From the NCBI GenBank assembly GCA_019188255.1, contig JAETXT010000002.1, positions 2,170,001 to 2,234,000 of the forward strand: DNA of 64,000 nucleotides, read 5' to 3'. Both the position numbers and the translations under genes were made by a program. Positions within the stretch are counted from its first letter, which is position 1. Each line of letters starts with the position of its first letter. This document shows, one piece after another, positions 1 to 12,248 of this stretch. The notes beneath the pieces are model-generated. The model was not told where the DNA came from, did no database searches, and was given only the letters and a program-made list of their open reading frames with translations. This DNA comes from Verticillium longisporum. Its lineage: Eukaryota; Ascomycota; Sordariomycetes; Glomerellales; Plectosphaerellaceae.

Positions 1-3000
1 GGAACAGTGGACAGCCAACGCTCATTTGACACAAGAGGAGCGGGATGCTCGTTAGGCGCATCTGGCATCTCTTCCTCGTTGGGGAGGTGACGTCAGGCGT
101 CGTCTCTTTACTAGCCGATGCAGCGCTGTCTTCCTTATGGCCACGAGGCTTAGATCCATTGCGGCCAGGGTCAAGAACACCACGGAGCAGATCGCTCTTC
201 TTGCCGTTTCGGCGATTTCTCCCGTTAGTCAGCTCGGCTGGGGCACTTTCCTCCACATCGTCTTCGTCTGACGCATCTTGAACACGGGGTAGCTGGCCGT
301 CATACTCTTCCTCGGGAATATCGAAGAATGCTGGGATGAAAGACTCAAAGAAGTCAGTGATTCTTTCCTTCTCGGGAATGCTGTGATGGCCGCTGTTGAC
401 AGCATAGAGCATCATGAGACGGAGAAGCTCCACGATGATCTTTTTATCAGAGAAGTCCCAGACGAACTGGTGACGTGGGGCTTTTCCAGTTAAACTGCGC
501 TGTCTTCGCTGCTCTTCGTGCTTCGTCTTAATCACATCAACGAGATGCCTGGCCGAAAGATTCCGCTTATCAGTCTGCTTGACCTGAATGCCCATGTGGT
601 CGAGACTCTTCAGGTGCATGTTTTCGGTTTGCGAGTGCCAGACCTTCTCCCACTCGCGCTGAGAGAAGCGCCATTCCTCGTCTTTCTGTTTCATCCGGGC
701 GAGGACAACGGGCACCACGTTGAGTGGGTTGGCGAACATGTCGTTCACGACCTCGGGGCCCTTGTCGAGTCCATATCTTTTTGCAGATTCGCTTGAAGAC
801 CGGGATCGAGCCACCGCGCAGTGCAGCAGGCATCTCGAAACCTTCCCTCTCGGCATCAGACATGACGTTGATCTGCTGAGCCACGGGCTCCAGTAGTTGA
901 ATGCACTTGATGTTCGCTTCAATGTTAAAATCGTAGTCGTGGCGCTCCTCCTCGATGCGGTGCAGCCCCTCCTCAAAACCATTCTTGCGGTGAGCCACGA
1001 ATCCAGAATCTTCGGAGGCCCAGGTAGGGTGGCTGGCCCACTGGTCGTTGAGGAGATCGGCACAAAGCTCGTCACGACCACTACAACGTTTAAGCGTCTC
1101 CTGAATGGTAGTCAGCACCAGTGCGCAAGAAGAGTTGTCCATCATATACTCACACGCTTGGGCAGGAGTCGATAACTGGGACCATAACCACGACAGTTAC
1201 TCAAAGACACCTTGCCGGTAGGAGGTGCTGGGCGGTTGTCGACTACGTCGACCATGGAATCAACATTGAGAAACTGTTTCCAGAAACTGAGAAGCTCAGG
1301 GTTAGCAGCAAGAAAAACGCTGCCTTTCTGGTAGACGGTGGGACGGTCGATGATCTGCTGACTGAACAAGTTGCAGACTTTGAGAAACTCGTTGTACGAG
1401 GTCTTGTTGCTGAGGTACTTCTTGACCCTGTCGAAGAACGCGATCTCGTCATGGCTCGAAGTTGCAGTAGCAGATGGTCCGACCGGCTCAGGCATGATAG
1501 GCGTCAAGGTGGGCTCGATAGCCGGGAGATCGGTAGCAAGAGGCTTGTGGTTAAGCTTGGTCCGTTTGCTGTTGGTGACGGGTGCGCCAGGCAGTGCGCG
1601 ACTGCTAACAGCAGCCGCTTCAACAATGGCAGGGGTAGGCACCGGCGTCTGCTTGTCGATTCTCGGCCTCTTCTTGCTATTGTCTTTGCTTGCGCTGTTG
1701 GGCGGTGGGAAGCTTCCAATGAGCGGAAGCTTCTGTGCATCTCGGGGTTCTGCCCCGGAGTGGTCATGGCTGCGATCGCGGCAGCTTCGTCAGCTGCACG
1801 GCCAGGAGTGCCCTTGGCTTGACCAGCAGACTCGGGGAGAAATTGCTTGAAATCCTCAAGCAGGTCAGGCGCGGTGTGAAAGAGTGTAGTGACCTGAGCG
1901 TAAACCTCTTGGATAGGCTTCTGTTCTCGCTGATATGTTTGAAGAATTTCCAGGAATTGCTTGTAAATTTCAGGCTTGTCCTGAAACCGGTTCTACATGT
2001 GGTTAGGACTTCTTTCTCACCGAATCAAACTTTATCAGGGGCTTGTTGGGGAGGATGGAGCTGACCTTGATCTTGTTCACGTAACTGATGGCATGGTTGA
2101 ATTCGACTGGTCCACGGCGTTCCAGTCCGGCTTGCTGAGCAGCACTGCCGTTGACGCCCGGCGCACCTGCCTGGGGCGTTGGTGTCTGCGCGTTGCGTGG
2201 AGGTTGCCCGGCGACAGGAGGAGCGTTACCTGGCATCTGGTTCGGACCCCGCTGGTGACCCGGCCCTTGAGCATCGAAAGGTGCGCCGAGACCTTGCGCT
2301 TGGCCAAAGACCGCCGCGCCGTTCTGAACAGGCGTGCTGAAGGTTGCTTCAGGACTTTCAATGCTATGCTGAGGCAGTTGCGGCTGTTGAGGCTGGGGCC
2401 AGCTCCCAGTGCCGTTATTGCGAGGACCGAACAGCGGCTGGGCACCGCCAGGCTGAGCGTGTGGCCCGTCGGGCTGAGTGACTCGGCCTGTGATGGACTG
2501 AACTGTGGTTCCCATGGGAGTTGTGACTCGGATCGTATTCGGGTCACTACCAGTTCCACACTCGATTCTGTAGCCGGGAGGCAAGAACGTGTTGAAGCCC
2601 TGGATGAGGTTGGGGTGCCCGGCGAAGAGCTCTGAAACTCGGTTGATGACACCAGGGGTATCGATTCTGTTGCCTGTCAGTCTTTGGGCGCGCACCGCAG
2701 TGTCTTCCCGCGTTACTTACGCTTGGCTCTTGAAGTCCTTCATAATATCTAGGAATCGATTGTATACATCTGCTTGATCGTGGAACTGCACTTTAACTTG
2801 ATCGAGGTAGGTCAAAGCATCCTGTGATAGGCATATGTCAGCACTTTGTTCCTGTAGTGAATACGTCGTCTTTCCAAGTGGCAGGGTGAATTAAGAAGTG
2901 GCGGCCAAGCTCCACGTGAGGCAATGCGGGTCTGACGGTGAAGTCACCCAGCCGCTTCGAAGAGCAAGCCGAAGACAAATGAGTCCAGACCATGCAATGC

Positions 3001-3810
3001 CAAAGGAGTCAAGATGGTCATTTCCTGAAGACACCAGTGATGCCTTTCGGGAATAGCGGAAATATGACATGAAACATAAACCCAATCCAGGTCCTGTAAG
3101 ACGGCGACGCTCTTCACGCGACAGTTGCTTATTGCTGCGACGCAAGAAGTGACAAGAGAGTATCAACTTACGTTCAAAATTGGCTGCTGTCCTTGAGCAA
3201 GTCCGCCGCCAGGACCAGGGCCACCTTGCGCTTGATTTGGTGGAGGCTGGGCTCCGGGGTTGTTGGTGTTGGCGCCGCCTCCCCCGGCACCACCACCACC
3301 TCCCCCGAACGGCGCTTGTTGCAATGCTTGTGAGACCTCGCGTTGCTGGAGAGGTCCTCCAAATATGGGAGGAGGACCGCCAGGGGCGCCAGGGTGCGCT
3401 TTCGGCGGGTTTGTCGGATGAGAGAGGGGCGCAAACATTTGGAGCTGCGCGAGGCCGTTGTTGGGACCGCCGTGCTGGGGAGGTCTGGCCGGGTCGGCCT
3501 GGAGCGGACCGCCAAAGTTGGCGGGCGGCCCTGAAGGCGCTCCAAGGGGCATTGGAGGGGCGGCAGAGCCGTGGTTTGCGAGGAGGCCACCAGGGCTATG
3601 GATGGCGCCAGAGATCCTCGACGCGACCGGCTGGTGGATGGGTATTGATCCCGCGTTACTGTGATGTGGTGGTCCCGGTGGGAAACCCTCCCTTCGCCGT
3701 CTGTCTTCTTGTTCTCGCTCTCTCCTCTCTAGATCGTCGGTTTCCTGGGCCATGCGGCGGCGATTGTCAGCCTCGAAGGCCTCGGCGTCGTCCATGTTCT
3801 TTGCGCTCAT
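1..3810 (-). CDS. SIN3: SIN3 transcriptional corepressor, 3'-truncated by window edge
   Basis: Scaffold of the Sin3-Rpd3 histone deacetylase complex. Exons on the minus strand: 3172-3810, 2721-2821, 2066-2666, 1154-1992, <1-1100; introns 2822-3171 (350 nt), 2667-2720, 1993-2065, 1101-1153, all GT-AG. Seen: N-terminal basic/Pro/Gly-rich segment with [21 protein letters not shown]1 ([16 protein letters not shown]... [19 protein letters not shown]); PAH2 ([12 protein letters not shown] joined to [18 protein letters not shown]); PAH3 (FFDRVKKYL...[10 protein letters not shown]); and the HDAC-interaction region ([45 protein letters not shown]). Two frame breaks are needed to keep the frame, near 770-782 and 1731-1740; both lie in otherwise continuous homology. 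The ATG at 3810 is the likely start, but a possible acceptor just upstream (about 3830) leaves a further 5' exon open. The C-terminal half of the protein lies outside the window. Confidence 0.93.
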
Positions 3811-3840
3811 CGTCGACAAATCGCCCGCCTGTAGCAACAA

Positions 3841-4624
3841 AGTCAGAACAATGGTCTTCGCGCTACGTTCAGATGTGTTGAGGAACAGAACGTTTCAGAT
3901 CGGTTGCGATGGTGCAAGATTGAGGATCGCGCCAACTCTCCAGCGAGGATGTGGTCTTCAGGGGATCTCGTCGAAAATCTGCGGAGAGCCGCGACTAGAC
4001 CTTCAGAGCGCCTAGTTTCAAGTGACTTACTTCTACATGAGGAGGAGTCTCAGACGTCTACGATGGTATAGCTGAGGGGAGCAGGGTCGAAGCTGAACTG
4101 CGCTGGCGCGGCTTGCTGTTATCGGATTGTGGACAAGCTCTGATCAGACGGGGGGAGTGACGAGACCTCTGAGCTCGCGGCCGTTCCTTGCCGACTGGGG
4201 CACTCACGCTGGTTGGCCCTTCGGAGGTTCGCATAATTATTAATGCGTCTTGGCAATCACTATCGTGCGCTCCACCCTGCGCGATAAGCGCGATTGGGTT
4301 TCGCTTCCCCATTTGGCTGTGGTGGGGCTGATGTAGGTGCGTGATGGAAAGGCGGTTTGACAGCCTTGTAAGTGGCAATGAGTATGAGAGTTTGTTCTGG
4401 TGGAGTGAGTTCAATGCGGTTTGGAGTGCCGAGAATGGTCATTGAATCGCTATAGTAGTAGGAAGTATTTGAATTTTTTGAACACCAGTTGTTTACAATG
4501 TCACAGTGATTCGAGGCAGGTGGTTAGTTGATCGCGATTCATGTATCATTATCTTGTGGGTATCCTATTACAATCCGTATGCCGGGGTCGTTTGATCCTG
4601 ACACCTACTCAGCCTGCAGATTTC
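3841..4624. other. intergenic region upstream of SIN3
   Basis: No supported gene. The open frames on the minus strand (4058-4442) have no recognisable domain and overlap each other in different frames. This should hold the 5' UTR/promoter of SIN3 (and perhaps a 5' SIN3 exon) and the 3' UTR of the FAS1 gene. Confidence 0.5.
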
Positions 4625-5365
4625 TTACACAGCGTAGTTGCGGACGCCTTTGATTATCCACTATTCAGAGTGTCAACGCAGCCCGAGCCGCAATATATCG
4701 TAGGGGGGTTGCTTACCACTTCGCCATTGGCGACAGTACTTGCGATGCTGACAACTTCAATATCGCCTGGTTGAATCTGTCGTTACATGAGTGTGGGTCT
4801 CGTTTTCGGTTGTAGAAAGGTTGAGACGTACAAACTTGGCGCCGTCCTTGTTCTCCCACCAAACTTCGCCATCGCCGCCGATTGTGCGGGCCTTCTGGTT
4901 TTCCTGCCAGGGGCTTACAGGGACCAAGTGCGCTTCAACGAAGCGCCGCAGGTTCCGTGAAGCCCTCTCCTGACCATCGTCGCCTGTGCCCAGTCTGTTG
5001 TAGTCTTCAGGGTCCTCCCAAGGCTTGCGCGGGAGGGCTTCGACCGCGGAGTTGAGGGGCGCAAGGATAGTTGTATTCTTGCCTGAATCGTCAAGACGAT
5101 TGGCAGCCGTTTCAATGTCATGCGTAAATCCTGCAAAAATATTGATGCTTTTATCTCGATTCAGAACATCGGAGAGAATGACGCTACCCTGTCCGGGGGG
5201 AGGGTGCGGATCCGAAGGGTTGGAGGGCGGAACCACGGGCATGTTGAGGGGTTTCTGGTCACGGAGCTGCGGGGATCGTCGAGTATCGAGATAAGGGGTG
5301 CGGATGAGCTGGCTGGCGACGAGGGACGTTGATGCCAGGAAGACGACAGTAGCGAGGCCTTTCAT
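4625..5365 (-). CDS. secreted FAS1 (fasciclin)-domain protein
   Basis: Predicted 209-residue secreted protein. Exons 4832-5365, 4717-4776 and 4625-4660; introns 4777-4831 (GTACGT...ACAG) and 4661-4716 (GTAAGC...ATAG) restore a continuous frame ending WIIKGVRNYAV. Residues 1-18 (MKGLATVVFLASTSLVAS) look like a signal peptide. A single FAS1 domain follows a Pro-rich linker: the start SVILSDVLNRDKSINIFAGF, the central NTTILAPLNSAVEALPRKPW and the end GDIEVVSIASTVANGEVW are family-typical, and the last block is only recovered by splicing. Fungal FAS1 proteins of this short type are extracellular, cell-wall or vacuolar; the exact role is unknown. Several N-x-T/S sites are present (NTT, NLS, NET). 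No transmembrane or GPI signal is seen at the C terminus. Confidence 0.85.
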
Positions 5366-7440
5366 AATGGCTCCTAGATTTCAGGTTCCTGTAAGCTTGA
5401 TGATGTTTGTGTCATGGCGGAGAAAGATTGGGCCAGTGGTTGACGATAACAGTTGGGGTTTGTAGTATTTTGGAGGAAACGCATCCAAGCCTCCAGGCTG
5501 AGCCGCGATTGGCCGTCGCACGAGTGACATCATCCTCGAAGGGGCAATGGCACCGGCAACAAAGGTGTATGCGATTGTCCAGCTTCACACTCTCAGTCCG
5601 CTGCCTCTTTGGATTTATCAAGTGATTTTCTTGCTGCCCCTGGACTTTTATCAGACGAGCAGAGCAGCCTTGATTGCTTGAGCGTCGCATCACTACGAAG
5701 CACGCCAAAACTGGAGTAAATCATGGCATTGGAGATTGGTTGACAAGTGCAGCCATGACAAAGGTTGGAATAGAAGGAAACAAAATCTCTGAGGTGCTGG
5801 CTCATGTTTAGGGAGATAAGATAGAACTTGGAGATCCCTAGGGAAAAAACAGCTTGCTGGTGAAATCAAGAAACTTCAATGGCAGGAGATGTTGCAGGTA
5901 CGAAAGAACATGATACGTCCTCGAAATACGGACACGGAAACAGGGATTTGACATGCGGCAGGAATGTTGCTGGCGCCAGCCGGCTGCGCTGCTGCATCAT
6001 CTCCGTCCAGGTAAATAATGAGGGTCAAAGAGTCGTGATCTGTCTGTCGCTCTGCAGCACTTATCCATTGCGATAGGTCGGGCAATGGCGATTCATTACA
6101 CCGAAGAGAGGGTCTGCACGGCTCTTCATGGCAAGGTTGGGTCTTGCAAGCCGGCTTCAAGCTAGGGCTCGCCGTTGATCCCGTCATGTGGTTTCCCAAT
6201 CATGAATGATGACAGGCGCCTGTCCCGACGGCAGTTTACCCCAGATTCATCGCCGGTTCTAGACGGCTTTCACATGCAAGCATCAATCGAATAATCCGGG
6301 GGAGAGGGCATCATGCGGCAGGTGTTGGAGACTTGCAGCTGAGGATGGGGCTCCGCTTGGGTCTGTCACCTGACGCGGCGACTGGGAGGCCACACGACAC
6401 GAGTCTCAGTGTGGGGGAGGGACGGAGTTTGGCCAGGACTGGCCGGAAGCAGTGACGAAGAGGAGCAGAATCACATGCCAGACGGCCAAGATGGGTCAGG
6501 TCTGGGCGCCGATTTCCCCATGATTGTCGAACGCACCCCTCGTTGCACATTATTAGATCAGAAGCTTTTTGCGATCTGTTTTCACGACGGATGAGCACAC
6601 GACGATGAGCACGCAAGTAGATGGTTAGGGAATAACCCCAACCAGGATCCAGAGGGTTCTGACCCCCTCTGACCCCCACTCATGGTCTGTCCATTTTTTT
6701 CGTACTTGCGACCTCGGCGGAGGTGCACGCGAAACCGCAAAAGACAGCTCGGCTTGAATTGATGCGAATTGCGGTCCCATGGGCAGAGGCTCCAGTAGCT
6801 CATGATGGCTTTAAAAAGGGTCACCCCATTCGAATTTGGGGTTCACCAGCGGCATGACCGGACTGAGTAACAAAGGCGCGCAAGAGTATCTTTTTGAACA
6901 GCTTCCCGATACTCTCAACTGGTCCTGTCAGGCTTCGGCTCATTCACGAGGTCCCCTCGATCCCATTCGCCACATATCCATGACCATTGTATTGTGAGGG
7001 ATTGGCTAGCTAGGCCGAGTTTAACTGGAACCGGCAATCGGCAGGTGCCCCAGACGACCCGACCGCCCCTCCTTTCCCCCCCTCAAGCGCCAAACCGCGC
7101 CCCCCAAGACCCCCCAAAACCCTCCCCCCAAAAAGGCCCCAGAGGCCCGAAAGGCGTCCCCCTGCAAGCAGCCCCAGTCGACCTCGGCTCACGAATCGTC
7201 GCCCCAGCACCGACACCGTCAGCAGCAGCTACGTCCAGCCCGTGCGCCGGCTCCTCAGCATTTAGTCCTCGGCGCAGCCACTGCGAGTGCATTCCCCCCT
7301 TGTCCCTTCCTGCTCCTCATATACCTCCCCTCCCCCACCTCTCCTCCTCCCCTTGATTTCTTCCTCCCCTCGAACTCCTTCCATCCCATTCCTCTTCCGA
7401 CTTTCCCTCCCCATCTTCACTTCCACACACATCAGTCAAC
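5366..7440. other. 2.1-kb divergent intergenic region
   Basis: Between the start codons of the minus-strand FAS1 gene and the plus-strand fumarate reductase gene, so both promoters lie here. Small open frames have no domain and no codon-usage support. From about 7040 to 7440 the plus strand is strongly pyrimidine/C-rich, as is common upstream of highly expressed fungal genes, and probably represents the fumarate reductase promoter and 5' UTR. Confidence 0.5.
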
Positions 7441-9567
7441 ATGGCCCCCAGAGTTATCGTTGTCGGCGGTGGTCGTAAGTTGCTCCCCACGCCCATTTGG
7501 CAGGACAGAAATCTCCCCCGCGCCATGGCTCTTGTCGTCATTGCCGGCGGCTGCCGTTTCACGTGTTTCTGCATGAATCAACACCCAACTGACTTGCTTC
7601 CCAGTGTCCGGCCTGAGTGCGGCGCACACCATCTACCTCGCTGGCGGCAATGTTGTCGTTCTCGACAAGCAGGGTGAGTTGACCTCTCTCGTGTGATGTC
7701 CCATGTGCTCAGAACCCACTCTAACGCCACTCGGTTCAGGCTTCTTCGGAGGCAACTCCACAAAGGCCACTTCCGGCATCAACGGTGCTTTGACGAGGAC
7801 ACAGGTCGATGCCGGCGTCGCCGACAGCGTTAAGCAGTTCTATGACGACACCCTCAAGTCCGCTCGTGACAAGGCCCGTCCCGACCTCATCAAGGTCCTC
7901 ACCTACAAGTCCGCTGCTGCCGTTGAGTGGCTCCAGGATGTCTTCAACCTCGATCTCACTCTCGTCTCCCGTCTCGGGTAAGTGATCATCAAAGCCAGAG
8001 CTCTCGATGATATGTCAATACTAACCGCCCCTCGCAGTGGCCACTCCCAGCCCCGAACCCACCGTGGCCACGATGCCAAGTTCCCCGGCATGGCCATCAC
8101 CTACGCCCTGATGCAGAGGCTCGAGGAGCTCGCCGAGACCGAGCCCACTCGCGTTCAAATCATCAAGAAGGCCCGCGTCGTCAGCCTTAACAAGGACGGC
8201 AACACCATCACCGGTGTGAAGTACGAGCACAACGGCGAGGAGCAGGACCTCGATGGCCCCGTCGTCCTGGCTACCGGTGGCTATGCTGCCGATTTCTCCG
8301 ACTCATCGCTGCTGAAGCAGCACAGGCCAGACACCTTCGGCCTTGCTACCACCAACGGCTCCCACGCCACTGGTGACGGCCAGAAGATGGTTATGGCCAT
8401 TGGCGGCAACGGCATCGACATGGATAAGGTTCAGGTTCACCCCACCGGTCTCGTCGACCCCAAGGACCCTGGCTCCAAGTGGAAGTTCCTCGCTGCCGAG
8501 GCTCTGCGTGGTGAGGGTGGCCTGCTGCTCAACGCCGACGGCGACCGTTTCTGCGATGAGCTCGGTCACCGTGACTACGTCTCCGGCATGATGTGGAAGG
8601 AGAAGGAGAACAACAAGTTCCCCATCCGCCTCATCCTCAACTCCAAGGCCTCCAACACTCTTGACTTCCACACCCGCCACTACTCTGGCCGTGGTCTGAT
8701 GAAGAAGATGACCGGCGAGGAGCTGGCCAAGGAGATCGGCTGCAAGCCTGAGCACCTCCAGAAGACCTTCCAGACCTACAACGCCATTGCCGATGGCAAG
8801 CAGAAGGACCCTTGGGGCAAGAAGTTCTTCCACAACCTGCCCGTTGACATCAACGATGACTTCCACGTCGCTGTCATGGAGCCCGTGCTTCACTTCACCA
8901 TGGGCGGTATCGAGATCAACGACAAGGCTCAGGTCCTCAACCAGGAGCAGAAGCCCTTCGATGGTCTGTTCGCTTGTGGTGAGCTTGCCGGTGGTGTCCA
9001 CGGTGCCAACCGTCTCGGTGGATCCTCCCTTTTGGGCTGTGTCGTCTACGGCCGTGTTGCCGGCGACACCGCCAGCAACTACCTCTTCCAGAAGGCCCTT
9101 ACCGGTGCCACTGGCGCCTCTGCTCGTGTGGGCCAGATCTCCCTGCACCTTGACCCCTCTCAGCCTGGCCGCGTGACGGTTGAGTGGGCGAACGGTGGCG
9201 TGTCTGGCTCCTCGGGCGACGTCCCCAGCAGCAGACCACCGCCGCCGCTGGCCCTTCTCCTACCGGCGACGCCCAAAAGGCTGGTAAGTCCAAGGAGTTC
9301 TCTATTCCCGAAAAGGAGTTCACCATGGAGGAGATTGCTAAGCACAACACCATGGATGATCTTTGGGTCGTCGTCAAGGGTGTCGTCATGGACCTGTCCA
9401 ACTGGCTCGAGGAGCACCCCGGTGGTCCCCAGGCCATTATGAACTTCATGGGCCGTGACGCTACTGAGGAGTTTGAGATGCTGCACGACGACGAGGTCAT
9501 CCCCAAGTACGCGCCAGAGCAGGTTATTGGCCGTGTCAAGGGCGTTGAGCCAACGCTGGAGCTGTAA
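7441..9567 (+). CDS. soluble fumarate reductase with C-terminal cytochrome b5 domain
   Basis: Flavoprotein of the OSM1/FRD1 type reducing fumarate to succinate with reduced flavin, supporting redox balance. Exons 7441-7474, 7605-7673, 7740-7977, 8038-9567; introns GT-AG with CTAAC-like branch sites. Seen: N-terminal FAD-binding VIVVGGG-LSGLSAA and VVLDKQGFFGGNSTKATSGI; active-site region GGHSQPRTHRG, HPTGLVDPKDPGSKWKFLAA, ALRGEGGLLLNADGDRF; flavin C-terminal GGVHGANRLGGSSLLGCVVYG; then a low-complexity Ser/Ala/Pro linker and a cytochrome b5 domain with haem motif EEHPGGPQAIMNFMGRDATE. About 623 residues if one missing base in the linker (about 9224-9236) is allowed; as written the frame runs on to a stop at 9442 and loses the b5 domain. 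Codon use is strongly C-ending, suggesting high expression. No signal peptide, so cytosolic is likely. Confidence 0.93.
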
Positions 9568-12215
9568 AGGAGACGAAACACGGTGCAACGATATATGATC
9601 AAGGGGCGGAGGCAAGACGAAGCGACAAGATACCTGTGACTGAGTAGAACTGAGGGGAGAAATACTCGGTGGCGCAACAACGCGGGCTTATGAGCAGCTC
9701 GTGTTGCATTGTATTGATATATACGTACGTGGTGTTGTCTTTGGATGCCCAGACCACCAAATTTCCACGGCTTTTAACTTCAAATGCCTTTTTTTGATAA
9801 TCGTGTTGTTGACAGTGATGTCCGCGAATGTGATCCGCGTCACAGCCAGACACACGTATCGCTGTCATGCGCCGTGACCGTTGTGACCGTTGCTAGCCCA
9901 CGAGTCCACCACCACTGTTCCCAGGAAACAATGCTATTCAAGTCGGGTTCCAGCTGTTTCTAGCCCTCGCCACTAAGGTAAGGCAAGGCCAGTCGGGTTG
10001 GTAAGCGAAGGCCCTCGGCCGTGTCGACTGGAGAGCCGGAAGCTCTGCGGCCAAGTGGGCCCAGGGCCGAGGCTCAGCAGAGCCCCCCTCATGATCGGTC
10101 AACGTACTCTTTGCCTCAATCTCGATGTTGGAGTCGTCAATGAACCCAGAATATTCAGGATACGCTGACTCACCTGGGTCATCCAGGCTGACACATGCAG
10201 GCAGGCAGGTCTCGTTCAGCTTGAGCCATGGAAATCCCTCGCGTGTTCATTTTCCGGCGCACATGTCTAGAGGACAAGCTTTCGAAGCCACGAGTTTGGC
10301 TGCGTGAGCTTCCCTCGACCTATTTCGAATGTAGACGACTTGGTAATAAACCTGGATGACATCAAATCATGGCCCAGACCGGTATCGGAGACACTATTCA
10401 TGATTCTGGCCTGCTTCGGGCGTCTTTGACTCAAGTCGCCACCTTTGGGGACACCAGAGGCAAACAAGTGTTGATGAACGACAAATGCTGGGCAGAAAGT
10501 CTACAAACCCCCATCAAAAAGACCGACAAACTGGAGACGCTACTGGGCCATGCCGAATCGAAATTGCATCTCAGGCGCAGGTCTGGATTGCTCTTCGACT
10601 TCGGGATTCGGGAACCACACCTTTGATACTACTCACTAGCCTGGAAGATCGAGGCTGGTGACCGCTCTGCAAAGCACGACGAGATCACATGTGCAGCCAG
10701 CCCGCACGATCCCCATCGTCAGTCCGGTTCCACAAATGCAGTGAAGCAGCATGATCCCAACCCATGGATGTTCTGCCAGGCCAGGTTGGGCCACGCCAAC
10801 TACCAATGGCAGGTCGTGCCTAGCTTTGTGCTTCCGTCCTGGGACAGAAGCTTCAAGTTCCAATGGGGCCGAACAGGATCTTGGGGATCATCAAGACCAG
10901 CGCTGTCGTTAGTCTGGTAGAGGGACGCAGAAAGAGGAAGCAATCTACACGGCCGGGCCCGTGCCGCCGAAGCAACGGCTCGAGAAAGGCCAAGAGGTGG
11001 CGAAATGTCTGCTCCCTCCGCGTCGCAAGCCCTCTTGGCCTGCATCCCTTATTCTCATGTACGACCACCAAATCTCTCAACAGGCGGGCGGCGCGTGCTC
11101 GTGGTCTTGGCTGCTTGTTCCTACGAGAGACAGGACGAGGGGCCATTTGGTGGCGCGCGCCAGGAAAAGAGGTCAAGACAAACGAGGCGCAGTGCTCTGA
11201 CCGACAGGGCTGATGAGTGTTGTCCAGCTCAACGCATTACTCTCCTGCCAGAGCCACCCCTCACAGACGGCCGTTGTACCCCGACCGCTACCTGGCCATG
11301 CCGGGGGCGTCCGTCAGGTCCCGGCACAGGTAGGCACGGGAGGTAGGCGGGCTGGGCTGGACTGGTTCCTCACCGAAACAGCTTGTTTTTTTTTAGCTTG
11401 TCTGATGGTCTGTCCGCCCGCCTGCTTGCCTTGCCTGGGTGCCCACCCGCCTGCCTTGCGGACATTGCCTGGCTGATGTGGCTGTTGCGGCTACTGCTTC
11501 GTTCTGGCGTCGGGCGTTGTTAGAGGCAGAGGAACCCCTGTGTAGCGGCGAGCAGATGATTCGCGGCGAGTTGTGGTGCTGGGATTTTGGCATGCCGAAC
11601 TGCATGGTCGAGGGTCAGACAGGGGCGAATCAAGGCTGGGAGGAGGGAGGGAAGAGGAGAAGACAGGTGGTCCTGAGTAATAAGGTAGGTATGGCATGAC
11701 GCTCACAGGCGGCCGTCCAGGATGTCGTTCGTTGTGTTACGTGTTCGCCGAGGGCACCCAAAGGAGGCGGTCCAGGGACAAGAACCGCGTACATTGCTTT
11801 GCCTAAGGTCTGGGGTGCTATTCCACACACGTCTACCTCACGTCACCTTACCTTAGGTAGGTACCTTGGGTAAGGCAATGAGGCAAGGAAGGGCTGCACA
11901 CATGTACATGACATGGCGTACGGTCAACGTCAGCTCGTTTCGAGAAGGAAGAAAAAAGGACGACAAGGAATATGTGCGCGCGTGCTCCATGAACTGATTC
12001 ACACGAGAGAGTGAGTGATGGCAAGGAAAGAAAAGAACGCCTCGAACCGGTGTACGAGCCTTGCCAGCCCGGACCCAACCTCGGAACATGGCCACGCCCG
12101 CCACGAGCACTGGCGAGACAGGACCAAGCCAAGAGCGCCGCCTGCTTGTCTCGTCCGAGTCTCATCTCATCACAGCGGGAAGCACTGTCACGATGGTCTG
12201 AATGAAATGGCTGCG

Positions 12216-12248
12216 GCAGGCAGCAGGCAGGCAGGCAGGCAGGCAGGC
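12216..12248. repeat. CAGG tetranucleotide microsatellite
   Basis: Nearly perfect tandem CAGG/GGCA repeats, about eight units with one 3-nt interruption (CAGCAGG). Lies in intergenic DNA. Confidence 0.9.

Noticed and set aside
2822..3171. hidden exon or snoRNA in the 350-nt SIN3 intron
   Set aside because: PAH1 is complete without it; no box C/D pattern or conserved peptide was seen.
4058..4442. possible 5' exons of SIN3 or a small gene
   Set aside because: No domain, overlapping frames, and no clear splice connection to the SIN3 start.
7317..7640. minus-strand reading frames over the first exons of fumarate reductase
   Set aside because: They are shadows of coding and leader sequence on the plus strand with no domain.
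8303..9148. 281-codon minus-strand frame opposite fumarate reductase
   Set aside because: An antisense shadow caused by the strong codon bias of the plus-strand gene.
12020..12080. tRNA B box on the minus strand (CCGGTTCGAGG)
   Set aside because: No cloverleaf can be drawn around it; the upstream sequence lacks an A box.
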